DNA of 64,000 nt from assembly GCF_000005505.3 (NCBI RefSeq), contig NC_016131.3:59381355-59445354 (forward strand), given 5' to 3'. Shown in pieces: positions 22,607-34,529 of the stretch (position 1 is the first letter of the stretch; every line of letters starts with the position of its first letter). Made by a program: the position numbers and the translations under genes. Source of the DNA: Brachypodium distachyon (taxonomy: Eukaryota > Streptophyta > Magnoliopsida > Poales > Poaceae). The notes under the pieces are model-generated. The model searched no databases and had not been told where the DNA came from. It was given only the letters and a program-made list of their open reading frames with translations.

Positions 22607-23479
22607 ATGGGAAGCCCAACACCGTTCGGCAATGTACCGCCGTTCACCCGCGTCTACTACCCCTTCACGGATGACGACCAGTTGTTCAGTGTCCCATTGG
22701 CGGCACTTTGTGCGTTCCTCGACCTACCACCACCCAGGTTCAGAGGCCGAGTCGAGACCGCCGCACCCGAGGGATGGCAGCCACGGTGGGAGATCGAGGC
22801 GAAGATCCGGGGCCGTGAGATCGCGCCAGCTATGCCGGATATCACCTTCATCAGCCGCTACCCCACCTTTGAGCAGGGCCTTCAGTTCGCCATGCAGTGC
22901 GCCTTCGCACAGGTGTGCCGGGACTATCGGCACGAGTTCCCCGAGGATTCCCCCTTCCTCCTTTTTGGGAGGCGGAATCATGCATGCTCGGCGGTGGCTA
23001 CGACCAACGACGAGGATGCGACCCCAGTGACGACCCACTTCGAGAACATGGAGATAAACACCGTGGACTTGGAGTCTTGTCTCGAGCACGAGATGACCAG
23101 GGCCGACCTCGCCGAGGAGCAGGTTGGTAACCTGATGGGAGAGAAGACCCAGTGGCTGGAGGACAAGGCCGTGTTGGAGAACACTGTCCTCAACATGGGA
23201 GACGCCATCGAGCAGCTGCAGTACGAGAGGGACCAGGCTCGCTACTACTGCGAGCAGTTCCAGGCGTTCATCGCAGCAGCGGCCGCAGCAGCACCAGCTG
23301 CCGCACCGGCACCAGACCAGGTCCCACCTCCACCACAGGATCAGGACATGGAGCCTCAAGAGGAGGAGCCGACTGAGGAGGAGGAGCCCCAGGAGGTCCA
23401 CGAGATGGACACCCCTGCTACCAACACCCGCTCCAAGATGAAGGCGAACGGGACCACACCGACAGCCACACTCCCTTAG
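22607..23479 (+). CDS. Extra ORF upstream of gag (ORF0), intact, coiled-coil protein
   Basis: A 290-residue uninterrupted ORF between the PBS and gag, starting at an ATG 128 codons past the TA-rich leader. Residues 1-130 look globular, with conserved blocks FTRVYYP, LDLPPPRFRGRVE, WEIEAKIRGREIAP and a Cys/Phe-rich RYPTFEQGLQFAMQCAF. Residues about 140-225 are heptad-like and highly charged (coiled coil, ending ERDQARYYCEQFQAF). An Ala/Pro/Gln linker (226-250) and an acidic tail (about 250-275, runs of E) follow. There is no signal peptide, no membrane segment and no Gag, protease or RT motif. A broken homologue stands at the same place in Tekay-1. Extra ORFs before gag are known in some plant Ty3/gypsy families. 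The function is unknown; an accessory multimerising protein is only a guess. The frame is separate from gag, so expression needs reinitiation, splicing or a subgenomic message. Confidence 0.85.
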   Translation: MGSPTPFGNVPPFTRVYYPFTDDDQLFSVPLAALCAFLDLPPPRFRGRVETAAPEGWQPRWEIEAKIRGREIAPAMPDITFISRYPTFEQGLQFAMQCAFAQVCRDYRHEFPEDSPFLLFGRRNHACSAVATTNDEDATPVTTHFENMEINTVDLESCLEHEMTRADLAEEQVGNLMGEKTQWLEDKAVLENTVLNMGDAIEQLQYERDQARYYCEQFQAFIAAAAAAAPAAAPAPDQVPPPPQDQDMEPQEEEPTEEEEPQEVHEMDTPATNTRSKMKANGTTPTATLP

Positions 23480-23771
23480 ATTTATTGATGCCTACCAGCT
23501 TTTATTAGTTTTTATCGTTATCACCATTGCGAGTTAGTCATTGACCATACAATCTATGTGTATGGCAATGTAGGTCGATTGCTTTTTCTTCGTACTCTTT
23601 TCCTTATGGGCAATGCCCCACCATAAACAAGTGTGTTGTGCTATGTTTTCCAAAACTTTTATGATTGATGAGTGTATGATTGATTTATGCTTGAGTTACT
23701 ACCTTGTTTTGAGGGTTTAGTTATCCTTAGCTCTATTCTATCTGTTTCCTCATCTATGGTACCCTAAACAG

Positions 23772-26700
23772 ATGCCTCCGAGACGCCGGAACCCCGCCAA
23801 CAACGCCGAGGCTAACAATGCCGACGCAGAAGGGAATGCTGCCACCATGCAACAGTTATTGGCCGCCCAGACCCAATTCTTTCAGATGATTACACAGCAG
23901 TTAGCCAACAACAATGCCAACCACCAGCAGAACCCCAACAACAACCAGCAGCACCACCCACCGCAAGTGGACATGTTGACAAGATTTCTACGTTTGCGCC
24001 CGCCCACTTTTTCCAGCTCCACTGAGCCTATTATGGCTGACGATTGGCTTCGTTCAGTCAACAAGAACTTGGTCACCATCAATTGCACTGATGAAGAGAA
24101 AGTGCGTTTTGCAGCTCATTTGTTAGAAGGACCCGCAGCGTCATGGTGGGAAAACTTTCAGATTACCACCCCCATCGAAGATGTCACCTGGGACATGTTC
24201 CAGGAAGCCTTCCGCACCACCCACATCTCTGCGGGAGTGCTCAACCTGAAAAAGAAAGAGTTTCACAGGCTACGACAAGGAAGCCGCTCAGTGTCAGAAT
24301 ACATAGAAGTATTCAACCAGCTGTCCCGCTATGCACCGGACGATGTGAACACCGACGCCAAGCGCAGAGAGAAGTTTTTGGACGGTCTGAATGACGAGCT
24401 GTCAGTTCAACTTGCTATTGCTTACACTCCCACCTACCAGTCTTTGATTGACAAGGCCATCATTCTGGAGAGTAAGCTCACTCAGTTGGAAAACCGCAAG
24501 AAGAGATTTCACCAAGGAGGCTCTCACACTGGCTCGCACCAGAAGCAGCGCACCTCCTATGATGGAAGTGGCAGTTCCTCCTTGAGCAGGAACGGGAACC
24601 AGGGCAACCACCGCAGTGGAGTTAATAGCCACCACCACCGCCAGGGAAGCCAAAGACACCACCATCAGGGTGGCAATGTGAACCGACACCATCAGCAGCA
24701 CCAGCATCAGCAATAGCACCAGTTCGCTCACCCAAGGCCCATCAATGGCAACGGGAACGGCAGGAACAACGGCAATGGCCAGAACAACAATGGTCAGAAC
24801 CACAATGCCAATAAGGACATGAGCAAGGTGGAGTGCTACAAGTGTCACAAGATGGGACACTATGCCACCAACTGCCCGGACAACCAGGATGGCACTGGGA
24901 ACAAGCCCAATCCATTCCAGAAGGGCCACGTGAATCATGTGGATGTGGAAGAGATCACCGAGGAACCAGGTATCATACTTGGCACCTTTCACATTAATGC
25001 TTTTGAAGTACTAGTTCTGTTTGACACTGGAGCATCGCATTCATTCATTTCAAGAGTATTGGTAGAAAGAGGCAAATTACCCTCTGAGACCATGAGTAGA
25101 CCTATGAAAGTAAACTCATCGGGTGGAATAATGCTAGCAACCCGACACTGTCGCCAGCTACCCCTAAGTATTGGGAGACACATTTTTCCCTCTGATCTCA
25201 TAGTTATAGATTCCCGAGGACTGGACCTAATCTTGGGAATGGACTGGTTGACCTTGTATGAAGGATTAGTAGATTGTGCCCAGAGGACTGTCACACTCAC
25301 TACCCCAGACAAGAGACGCATCCGGTACAAGTCAACCCACGAGCTTAAGAAACCTAAGGTTAATGCTCTTAAGGGGGTTAGCATGGACGATGTACCAATA
25401 GTGAAGGAATACCCAGACGTGTTTCCAGAGGAATTACCAGGCATGCCACCGGACCGTGATGTGGAGTTCCTTATTGAGTTAATGCCAGGAAGTGGACCCA
25501 TAGCCAAGAGACCATATAAGATGGCTGTGGACGAGTTGAAAGAATTGAAGAAGCAGCTAGCTGAACAGTTAGCGAAAGGGTTCATCCGCCCCAGTTCATC
25601 ACCCTGGGGAGCACCTGTCCTGTTTGTAGAAAAGAAGGACAAGAGTCAACGAATGTGTATTGATTATCGGTCACTAAACGAGGTGACGATAAAGAATAAG
25701 TATCCTTTACCCATAATCAATGACCTATTCGACCAATTGAAGGGAGCTCAAGTGTTCTCAAAGATCGATCTGCGATCAGGGTATTTTCAGCTGAAAATCC
25801 GAGAGATGGATATACCCAAGACAGCATTCACCACTAGGTATGGACTGTATGAGTACACCGTGATGCCTTTTGGTTTGACCAATGCCCCTGCATATTTCAT
25901 GAACATGATGAACAAGGTGTTCATGGAATTCTTGGATAAGTTTGTCGTAGTATTCATAGATGATATCAAGATCTATTCCAAGAGTAAGGAAGAGCATGAG
26001 CAGCATCTGCGCATGATTTTGGAAAAGTCGAGAGCGCACCAGCTGTACGCCAAATTCAGCAAGTGTGAATTTTGGTTATCAGAAGTCAACTTTCTTGGAC
26101 ACATAGTGTCGGGAGCCAGAGTAGCCGTTGACCCAGCTAAGGTTGCAGCAGTTACGGAATGGGAGGCACCGAAGAACGTCGGAGAAGTCCGTAGTTTCCT
26201 TGGACTTGCTGGTTACTATCGGAGATTCATTGAGAATTTCTCCAAAATAGCGAAACCCATGACAGAGCTTTTAAAGAAAGAGAAGAAGTTTGCCTGGAAT
26301 GAATATTGTGAAGAAAGTTTCCAGGAATTGAAGAAAAGACTAGTGTCCGCACCCATTCTTGTTTTGCCTGACCTACAAGAGGATTTTCAAGTATACTGTG
26401 ACGCCTCACGTCAAGGATTGGGAGGAGTGTTAATGCAAGGAGGAAGAGTTGTAGCGTACGCTTCGCGACAACTAAAGAGCCACGAAGGCAACTATCCCAC
26501 TCATGACTTGGAGTTAGCATCAGTAGTGCACGCCTTGAAGACCTGGAGGCACTATCTGATGGGAAAGCACTGTGAGCTGTTTACTGACCATAAGAGTCTG
26601 AAGTACATATTCACTCAGAAGGAGTTGAATCTGAGGCAGAGAAGATGGTTAGAACTGATAAAAGATTATGACCTGAATTTACAATACCATCCAGGCAAGG

Positions 26701-28253
26701 CTAACGTCGTAGCTGATGCATTGAGCCGCAAGGGCTATGTAAATGGACTAACAGCTGGAGAGTTACCACCAGAGTTGTGCGAACAGTTCAAAGACCTCAG
26801 ACTGGAAATAGTACCGGAAGGTTACTTAGCCACTTTGGAAGTGCAACCCACACTGCTAGATAAGATTAGAGAAGCACAAAAAGATGATTCGGAAATAAAG
26901 GAAATAAGAGGGAATATGATTAGTGGAAAGGCCAAAGATTTTCGAGAAGACGATTAGGGAACCATATGGTTCGGAAAACGCATTTGCGTACCGCAAGATC
27001 CGAAAATCAGAAAGTTGATTTTGCAAGAAGCCCACGATTCACCATACTCAATCCACCCTGGAAACACAAAGATGTACATGGACCTCAAGGAAACATTTTG
27101 GTGGTCCGGATTGAAGCGTGACATCGCAGAGTTCATTGCCTTGTGCGATGTGTGCAGTAGAGTTAAGGCAGAACACCAGAAGCCAGCAGGGTTACTAAGA
27201 CCATTGCCTATACCGGACTGGAAATGGAATAAAGTCGGCATGGACTTTATCACCGGGCTACCAAGGACGAGATCAGGATATGATTCCATTTGGGTAGTGG
27301 TTGACCGTTTGACCAAGGTTGCCCACTTCATACCAGTGAAGACTACATACACCAGTGCATAGTTAGCGAAACGCTACATGTCCAGAATAGTGTGTTTACA
27401 CGGAGTACCCAAGGAAATAGTTTCAGACAGAGGTACCCAGTTTACCTCAAGATTTTGGGGACAACTACATGAGTCTCTAGGAATGAGACTAGAATTCAGT
27501 ACAGCTTTTCATCCGCAGACGGATGGACAGACCGAGAGAGTAAATCAGATTCTTGAAGATATGTTGAGAGCTTGCGCTCTAGATTATGGGTCTAGTTGGG
27601 ATGACAATTTGCCGTATGCAGAATTCTCATACAACAACAGTTTCCAAGCCAGCATTGGAATGTCACCGTTTGAAGCCTTGTATGTAAGGAAATGCAGAAC
27701 ACCATTGTTATGGGATGGTGTAGGAGACCGTAGCCTATTCGGCCCAGACATGATAAAAGATGCCGAAGAAAAGGTTAGACTCATCCGAGACCGACTGAAG
27801 GTAGCTCAGTCAAGACAAAAGAGCTATGCGGATACAAAACGTAGGGAGGTTACCTATGAAGCTGAAGATAGAGCGTATCTCAGAGTTTCACCGATACGCG
27901 GTGTCAAGAGATTTGGTATAAGAGGGAAGTTAGCACCCCGATTCATCGGACCTTTCAAGATATTGTCGCGACAAGGAGAGGTAGCCTACAAGTTGGATTT
28001 GTCGGAAGCACTGTCAAACGTCCACAATGTATTCCATGTATCGCAACTGAAGAAGTGTCACCCCGAGATGGCCGACACACCCTTGAGGGATACGATTCCA
28101 CTTGAGGAAGTCCAGTTACAGGGTGACCTCACCTATGAGGAGAAACCGGTCAGGATCGTAGATACAGCTGAGAGACAGACCCGATCCAAGACCATCAAGT
28201 TCTGCAAGGTTGGATTTTATCACCGGGTTACCAAGGACCAGATCAGGATATGA
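23772..28253 (+). pseudogene. Tekay-2 gag-pol polyprotein with three TAG stops
   Basis: A single frame of about 1,494 codons. Order: Gag capsid (MPPRRRNPANN start; FLRLRPPTFSSS and WWENF near 24000-24170), H/Q-rich spacer, nucleocapsid knuckle [14 protein letters not shown] (24834), protease [10 protein letters not shown] (25023), RT with FIDDIKIYS (about 25955), RNase H ([12 protein letters not shown], about 26395; [10 protein letters not shown]), integrase zinc domain (about 27030-27150), catalytic D (GMDFITG, 27241), D (VSDRGTQF, 27425), E (DGQTERVNQ, 27530), and the integrase C-terminal GPFKILSRQG. It is interrupted only by TAG at 24714-24716, 26955-26957 and 27360-27362. The frame then leaves the family at 28206 (FCKVGFYHRV), where it joins a second integrase, so the chromodomain is lost from this frame. 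The first TAG is followed by CAC CAG, not the known CARYYA read-through context. Confidence 0.92.
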
Positions 28254-29298
28254 TTCCATTTGGGTAGTGGTTGACCGTTTGACCAAGGTTGCCCATTTTA
28301 TACCTGTGAAGACTACTTACACTAGCGCACAGTTAGCAAAACGCTACATATCCAGAATAGTGTGTTTATACGGAGTGCCCAAAGAAATAGTTTCAGACAG
28401 AGGTACCCAATTTACCTCAAGATTTTGGGAACAACTATATGAGTCTCTAGGAACGAGACTGGAATTCAGTACAGCATTTCATCCGCAGACGGATGGACAA
28501 ACCGAGAGGGTTAATCAGATCCTTGAGGATATGTTGAGAGCCTGCGCTCTAGACTATGTATCCAGTTGGGATGACAATCTGCCATATGCAGAATTCTCAT
28601 ACAACAACAGCTTCCAAGCCAGCATTGGAATGTCACCGTTTGAAGCTTTGTATGGAAGGAAGTGCCGAACACCATTGTTATGGGATGGTGTAGGAGATCG
28701 TAGTCTATTCGGCCCAGACATGATAAAGGATGCCGAAGAAAAGGTTAGACTCATCCGAGACCGGTTGAAAGTAGCCCAGTCAAGGCAGAAAAGCTACGCG
28801 GATTCTAAATGTAGGGAAGTCATCTACGAAGCCGAAGATAGAGCGTATCTCAGAGTTTCACCGATACACGGGGTAAAGAGATTTGGTATAAAAGGAAAAC
28901 TAGCACCCCGTTTCATTGGGCCTTTCAAGATCTTGTCCCGCCAAGGAGAAGTGGCTTACAAGTTGGATTTACCGGAAGCACTGTCCAATGTCCACAATGT
29001 CTTCCATGTATCGCAACTGAAGAAGTGTCACCCCGAGATGGCCGACACACCCCTGAGGGATACAATTCCACTTGAGGAAGTCCAGTTACAGAGTGACCTC
29101 ACCTATGAGGAGAAACCGGTCAGGATCTTAGATACAGCTGAGAGACAGACCCGATCCAAGACTATCAAGTTCTGCAAGGTTCAGTGGGACCATCATACTG
29201 AAGAAGAAGCCACTTGGGAACGCGAGGATGATCTTCGAGAAGATCACCCACACCTCTTTGCTAGCCACACCGAATCTCGAGGACGAGATTCATCTTAA
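28209..29298 (+). pseudogene. Second integrase core plus chromodomain
   Basis: A near copy of 27241-28206 in another reading frame, followed by the proper 3' end. It begins at the first catalytic Asp (LDFITGLPRT) and so lacks the zinc domain. It keeps D (VSDRGTQF) and E (TDGQTERV), the GPF motif (KLAPRFIGPFKIL) and the chromodomain (FCKVQWDHHTEEEATWE). It is open to the stop TAA at 29296-29298. The two integrase copies differ by scattered substitutions, so they derive from two different elements, not a recent slippage. Chromodomains target integration to histone-marked chromatin. Without an upstream frame this piece cannot be made as part of a polyprotein. Confidence 0.9.
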
Positions 29299-29306
29299 GG
29301 GGGTTA
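29296..29306 (+). other. Polypurine tract, Tekay-2
   Basis: TTAAGGGGGTTAGGTC precedes the 3' LTR by a few bases; the same sequence precedes the LTR at 46020. Confidence 0.75.
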
Positions 29307-29866
29307 GGTCTGTAACATCCCAAAATTTCAAACCTATACATGTGCATTGCATCCATGAGCATCATGCCACAATTGCATGTTTGAGTTCAAATTTTGAATC
29401 ACAAAAGGCTTTAAGAGATTTTGTTTACATCCCTGTAACCTTTGGATTTTCAAACCAATAGGGTTGATGTATAAAAAGGGTTTAATGCATATATAAGCTA
29501 TCCCATAATTTTTGGTTAACTAATTGGAGTTGAAAAAGTATTTTATTCAAACAGATATATAGCCCTAAAGTCATTTATAGGGCAAATGTATTTTTATATA
29601 TTTTATTTTGAAGAGAAACTACTTCCAAAAGCTGTATCATGGTAGAACATGATTTTACAAATTTTCTGGAATTTATTTGGACCAATTTGGAGTTCAAACA
29701 CAAAAGATATCAAAGAAATGAGAAAAACAGAAAAAGAAAAGGCCTAAAAGGAAAAAAAAAAAAGGGGTAAACCGGACCGGCCCGGCCAAAATGGGCCGAA
29801 CCGGCCCAGTCCGACCGCGCCCGACCGGCCCAGACCGCCCGGTCCGCGCGCGCGCGCCCGCAGTCG

Positions 29867-29891
29867 CTGACAGGTGGGGTCCACCTGTCAG
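29867..29891. promoter_or_regulatory. TCP-type palindrome in long LTR
   Basis: CTGACAGGTGGG / CCACCTGTCAG arms around GGTCC, one base off a perfect palindrome; same relative position as at 21039. Confidence 0.6.
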
Positions 29892-30009
29892 CTGCGTCTT
29901 CCCCGAAGGAAAGCGCCGCCGGTCACGCGCGCGTATTCTGGCCGCCGTCCTCGCGCGTCCGCCGCCGCAATCTCCTCCTCTGGCCTTCCATTTTCATGCC
30001 CGAGCACTC

Positions 30010-30018
30010 CTTTATAAC
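30010..30018 (+). promoter_or_regulatory. TATA box in long LTR
   Basis: CTTTATAACC about 700 bp into the LTR and about 120 bp after the palindrome; the position matches the TATA box of the solo LTR at 15274. Confidence 0.5.
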
Positions 30019-32695
30019 CCGTGACCTCCTCTGTCTTTCCCCCTTGTTTCCCCATCCAATCGCGCTGCCGGGCTGCCCCGATTTCTCGCCGGAGCCGTGC
30101 CCGCGCCGCCGCCCATCTTCGTCCTCGGCGCCGACCCCGCCGACCCCGCCGTCCCCGACCGTCCCCGACCGCGCCCCGTCTCCGCCGGGCCGCGCCGCGC
30201 CTCCCCGTGTCTTCCCCGTCGCGCCCCCGTCGCCGGAGCGTCCCCGCGCCGCCGCGCCCGTGCCCGCGCCGCCGTCCGCCGACCGCGCCGCCCGCTCGTC
30301 CCGTCCTAGGCGCCGACCCGCGCCGCCCGAGCCCACGCCGACCGCAGCCCCGTCTCCGCCGTGCCGCGCCGTCATCGCCCGCCATTTCCCCGTCACGCCC
30401 CGACGCCGGAGCACCCCCGCGCCGCCCCGCCCGCGCCGCGCCGCCGCCGGTTTCCGTCGCCGGAACCCTAACCCGCCCGTGAGCTTCCCCCGATCGATCT
30501 CGTCCGTCCATCCGTCTCCAACGGTGTAGATTAGAGCGTCTTTATTCATTTAAACCGAACCGGTACCAACGAATAGGAATGCGCCACGTGGCACCCGAGT
30601 TATAAAATAAAAATGTAATTTTATTTCCCCGGATTAATAAAAGGCATTTTTGCAGATAGGCCCCTGTAACTTCAAATGATCACAACTTTAAATCTGTTTG
30701 GCCAAATTTAGTGATCCACACCTTTTTGGAATCCTTAGGAAATGTAGAACCTTTTGGCACTGTCCAAATTCAAATTTGAATATTTGAATCACATTGAAAT
30801 TACAGATTAGGGTTTTATGCCATTTAAATCATAGCTAATTATTTAGAAGTCCTTTTTGAATGAAACCAGTGCCCAAAATTTTGTTTTAATGTCCTCTGTC
30901 CAATGGGGCAGAGAAATAAATATTATGAATTAAATTGTTTTGCAGATGCAAATAAAACCTCATTTTAGGTTTTAAACCCTAGCTTTTGCTTTTCTTAAAA
31001 ACCCTAATTACATGTGTTTAATTCTCAAGGCATTGGATCAGCAGATCATCCAAATAAAATAAACCAAACTCACGTCACATGTTTTGCATCGCATCATGGC
31101 ATACATATTCTTTTGTCATGTTTGTATTGTGTGTTTATGTGTGTGTATATGTTTGTTGATGGTATAGTATTCTCGGAGAGCGAACCTTGCGATTGTGACG
31201 AGTGTTTGAACTCCAACTACTATCAAGTCAAGTTCACTTTGACCATCATCCCATTATCTTATTATGCACTAGATTTTATTAGTTGCATTGTCAGGATTAT
31301 TATTGTATCTATGCTAGCTATGATCTATCCTACTAGTATAGGATACCTTTGCCATGACTTCACCACCAATTGCCATCGTAGTAGTAAAATGCTATGCTAT
31401 GATAATATACGAGGGTGGTATTATTACAATGTGATACTATTGAATTACAAATATAGTTTTCCTAATGTATGGCAAAACAAGTAATTCAATGAACCGTCCT
31501 GGGTGGGCTGCTTTGAGCTTTCGGATGTCGTGACGTTAGGTCCATTTCTATGAGGCCCGCTGAGTCGTCTCTCCGTGTGATTCGGGAGCGTCCATGGTCG
31601 CCTCCTCGTGCGATTCGGGGAGCGCCTGCGTCACAATGTGGGATGCCACCCGGGATAACCAGAGACTGGACTAGTTTCCTGTTTAGTAGCTTCCAGTACA
31701 ACCACATGGTATTATGGGCTCTGCCAGGATGGATGTAAGAAATATGAACCTGGATCCGAGGTGACATCGGTATGTAGCAGTGTGGGTTGGAACGCGTCCC
31801 TCAGGTGGTTTGGGGAAATATGTTCTGAAAATTCCTGTAATCGATGACGTTGCTACTCCATCTGGAGGACAGCAAGGGATTAACATGTCGATTTCTTGTG
31901 GGTAAAGTGTACCACCTCTCGAGAGTGTCAAACTAAGTACTTAGACGTGTCCCCGGTTACGGACGATTATGAGCAACTGGATATTGAAGCTGTAAGGAAA
32001 GTCTCACTCATTCAAATTTCGTAATAAAATGAATGGTTTGAACTGGGTAGGAGCATTGATGTTTCTACTCAATGTGCCTAGGTTAATAGGAGCATGGGTG
32101 TTTCTACCCCGTGTCCAATAGAATTCAAAACTATTTGTCTAAAAATGATAGGATTTGAATAATGATGCTTTTATGCAAAATAGCCAAACCCCACCTAGCC
32201 AAACTATGCATGTACTTGGTAGGTCCTTTATAACTCTAGTGAGCTTGCCAATACATTCAAATGTATTGACCACGTAGTGGCTGCAATTAACAATGCAGGT
32301 GGATCCGACGATGAGTGAGGTTCGTCATTTTGTCATGGGTCATGTGCTTACATTCCAACATGCTCTCTCCTCTGGGAGTAGATGAGGCCCTTTTACTCTA
32401 CCTTTCCACTGCAGCTTCATGATACATTGTTGTCATGGTTTTGAACATTATTTGTTTATGCTGGCCTAAGAGGTCATGCAAGTTTGTAAGTACAATTTAA
32501 GTTCTGGATGATACGATGTAATAAAGTACTTTTGACCTTTGTATCTTGGTATTACATCTTGAACTGTGTGTGCTAGTGAGTCGATCCAGTGACTAGCACA
32601 AGTAAGCACAGAGATCGAACCCTTGGTGAAGGGGGATCGCTTCAGAAGGGAACCCCTGCAGCAGCAGGGGTCCATGCCGCTTATATGCGGCATGC

Positions 32696-33640
32696 ATGGG
32701 CAGAGAAATTCCTCCCTGGGTGGAAGAGATCGCCCGCTATTTGAAATGGGAGGCTCTCCCGGAGGATGACGTCGCCGCGGAGCGCGTAGCCCGGCGAGCC
32801 AAGATGTACACCATGATAGACGGCAGCGTCTACCGCAGGCGTGCGAATGGTGTCAAACTCCTCTGCGTGCCGCAGGAGGAAGGGTGTGCACTGTTGGAGG
32901 ACATACATCGAGGCACATGTTCACACCATGTGGCCTCCCGGGCTTTAGCCGGCAAGGCTTTCCGGCATGGCTTTTACTGGCCCACGGCCCTGGCCGACGC
33001 AGAGGGGCTGGTGAGCGCCTACTGCGAAGACATGGGCACTAAGTTGCACTTCGCGTCCGTCGCTCACCCGAGGAGCCACAGACAGGCGGAGCGAGCCAAC
33101 GCAGAGGTTCTGCAGGGGCTCAAGACGAGAACCTTTGACAAGCTCAAAGGCCACGGGAAGCACTGGATCGAAGAACTCCAGCCCGTGCTGTGGTCCATCC
33201 GGACCACACCTAGTCGGGCAACGGGCGAAACTCCTTTCGCCCTTGTCTACGGGGCAGAAGCGGTGCTGCCCCTCGAGCTCAAGTACGGATCTCCCCGTGT
33301 ACACGCGTACGGCGACACCAGCCAACACGAGCAAAGGGTCGACGATCTAAACTTCATCGAAGAGCTTCGGTGCCGGGCTGCTGTGCGAGCCGCGCGCTAC
33401 CAGTAGGGACTCCGTCGTTATCACGACAGACGAGTCCGTCCCCGGGGGCTCGAGAATGGAGACCTTGTCCTACGTCGGATAGAAGGAACGAAGGCCGGGA
33501 ACAAGTTGACTCCGAAATGGGAGGGGCCCTTCCGGATAGTGTAGGTGACCAGGCCGGGGGCTGTCCGCCTGGAAACCGAAGACGGCTTGCCGGTGCCCAA
33601 TAGCTGGAATATTGAACACTTGCGCAAGTTCTACCCGTGA
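32696..33640 (+). pseudogene. Tat-X integrase, internally deleted
   Basis: It holds the integrase zinc-binding stretch (HRGTCSHHVASRALAGKAFRHGFYW, about 32910) and the third catalytic part (HPRSHRQAERANAEV with the Glu). The segment with both catalytic Asp residues is deleted: ADAEGLV is joined to SAYCEDMG at about 33015, where Tat-Y retains about 330 bp more. The C-terminal GPFRIV module follows. TAG codons stand at 33404-33406 and 33542-33544, at Gln positions of Tat-Y. The natural stop is TGA at 33638-33640. Inactive. Confidence 0.88.
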
Positions 33641-33912
33641 AGCGGCGGAGCCCGACCCTCAGGTGATGCCTCCGATGCATACCTCTCGAACTAGTGTAAC
33701 CAGGCAGCCCCTGTGTGTAAACCGCTAGTTAACCGTGAATAAAGATAAGTGTTTCACCCCTGAGCTTTGTTCTTGCCTTGTTCATTCGCGTGTTTTCCCC
33801 CTCTTGCCTCCTACTTTAAATGCACAAAGGTGTCTTTCCCTACTTGGTTGTGAGCAAGGGGCTGCCATGGCTCCGAAACGAAAACCCGTTGCCGGATCGT
33901 TCCGGCACTGAC

Positions 33913-34029
33913 CATGCCGTTGGCGGGCTTCCCGCAACGTGCATCACTGGACATGCCGTTGGCGGGCTTCCCGCAACGTGCACCACTAGCCGTGCGGTTG
34001 CTCGGCCTCCCGCCGCCTGCACCGCGCAG
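33913..34029. repeat. 39-bp tandem repeat, three units
   Basis: Units begin at 33913, 33952 and 33991 around CCGTTGGCGGGCTTCCCGC. The Tat-Y counterpart has four units (54021-54176), so copy number varies. Confidence 0.85.
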
Positions 34030-34464
34030 TCGCTGCACCCGGGAAGAAAATGCTCACATCCAAGTTTGGCATCGACCCCTTTGTGCCGAGGGCTGGGAAG
34101 CAGGAGAGATGAGATTTATCTGATTTACCTGTGTTACTTGTTTTCGTAAGTTTCGAAAAAATTTCAGCACCTCGGATCTGGTAAGAGTCTAACCTGTAGG
34201 AAAGGGAGGAATCTTGTACACTGTGGTGCCCGTGAGCTGCCCACGGGTCGCACCATACACCGGTGCCTTGTGGTGCGGGAGGACCGCAACACAAGGGGTT
34301 CACCGCACTCCGAGGCTTCTGAGTTGGCGGCTGGCCGCCACGTGTGCCGTGGTTACCCGGTAAGCATGGCGGCAGAAACTACGCCGCGTTCGGGGAAAAG
34401 GCGCCACGGTGCCATGCAGATCCGTCGCGCGCGGTGGCAAGCCCCCCCCCCCCCCCCCCGTGTC

Positions 34465-34471
34465 TATAAAA
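34465..34471 (+). promoter_or_regulatory. TATA box downstream of pol, Tat-X
   Basis: TATAAAA in TCTATAAAAGGCGCGCC, directly after a run of about 18 C. The same 16-mer occurs in Tat-Y, so it is a conserved feature of the 3' region in sense orientation; it precedes the 110-bp repeats. Confidence 0.5.
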
Positions 34472-34529
34472 GGCGCGCCCCAACCATGGAATTGCTCAGA
34501 GCGAAACCGGGTTCGGGGCCATGAAAGCA

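Larger units (their letters stand above)
20453..32644 (+). mobile_element. Tekay-2: chromodomain Ty3/gypsy element
   Basis: 5' LTR 20453-22123, PBS 22126, ORF0 22607-23479, gag-pol 23772-28253, second integrase with chromodomain 28209-29298, PPT and 3' LTR 29311-32644. The C-terminal chromodomain (VQWDHHTEEEATWE) and the domain order PR-RT-RH-IN place it in the Tekay/Del chromoviruses. Its two LTRs are not a pair: the 5' one is 1,671 bp and has a 1.5-kb internal deletion, the 3' one is 3,334 bp. Flanking bases also disagree (ACAGC left, GAAGG right). The unit as it stands is therefore a recombinant between family members rather than one clean insertion. Confidence 0.85.
29311..32644 (+). repeat. 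Tekay-2 3' LTR, long form
   Basis: TGTAACATCCCAAAATTT to GGGGATCGCTTCA, 3,334 bp, the complete LTR of this family. U3 carries GGACCGGCCCGG and TGGGCC motifs (about 29780-29800), the TCP palindrome (29867-29891) and a TATA box (30010). R/U5 holds a 500-bp CpG-rich tract and then AT-rich DNA. The ORFs seen in the CpG-rich part are compositional. Confidence 0.93.

Noticed and set aside
24714..24716. TAG between gag and pol as a programmed read-through stop
   Set aside because: Next codons are CAC CAG, not CARYYA; two further TAGs occur in pol; the relatives use one frame. A mutation is simpler.
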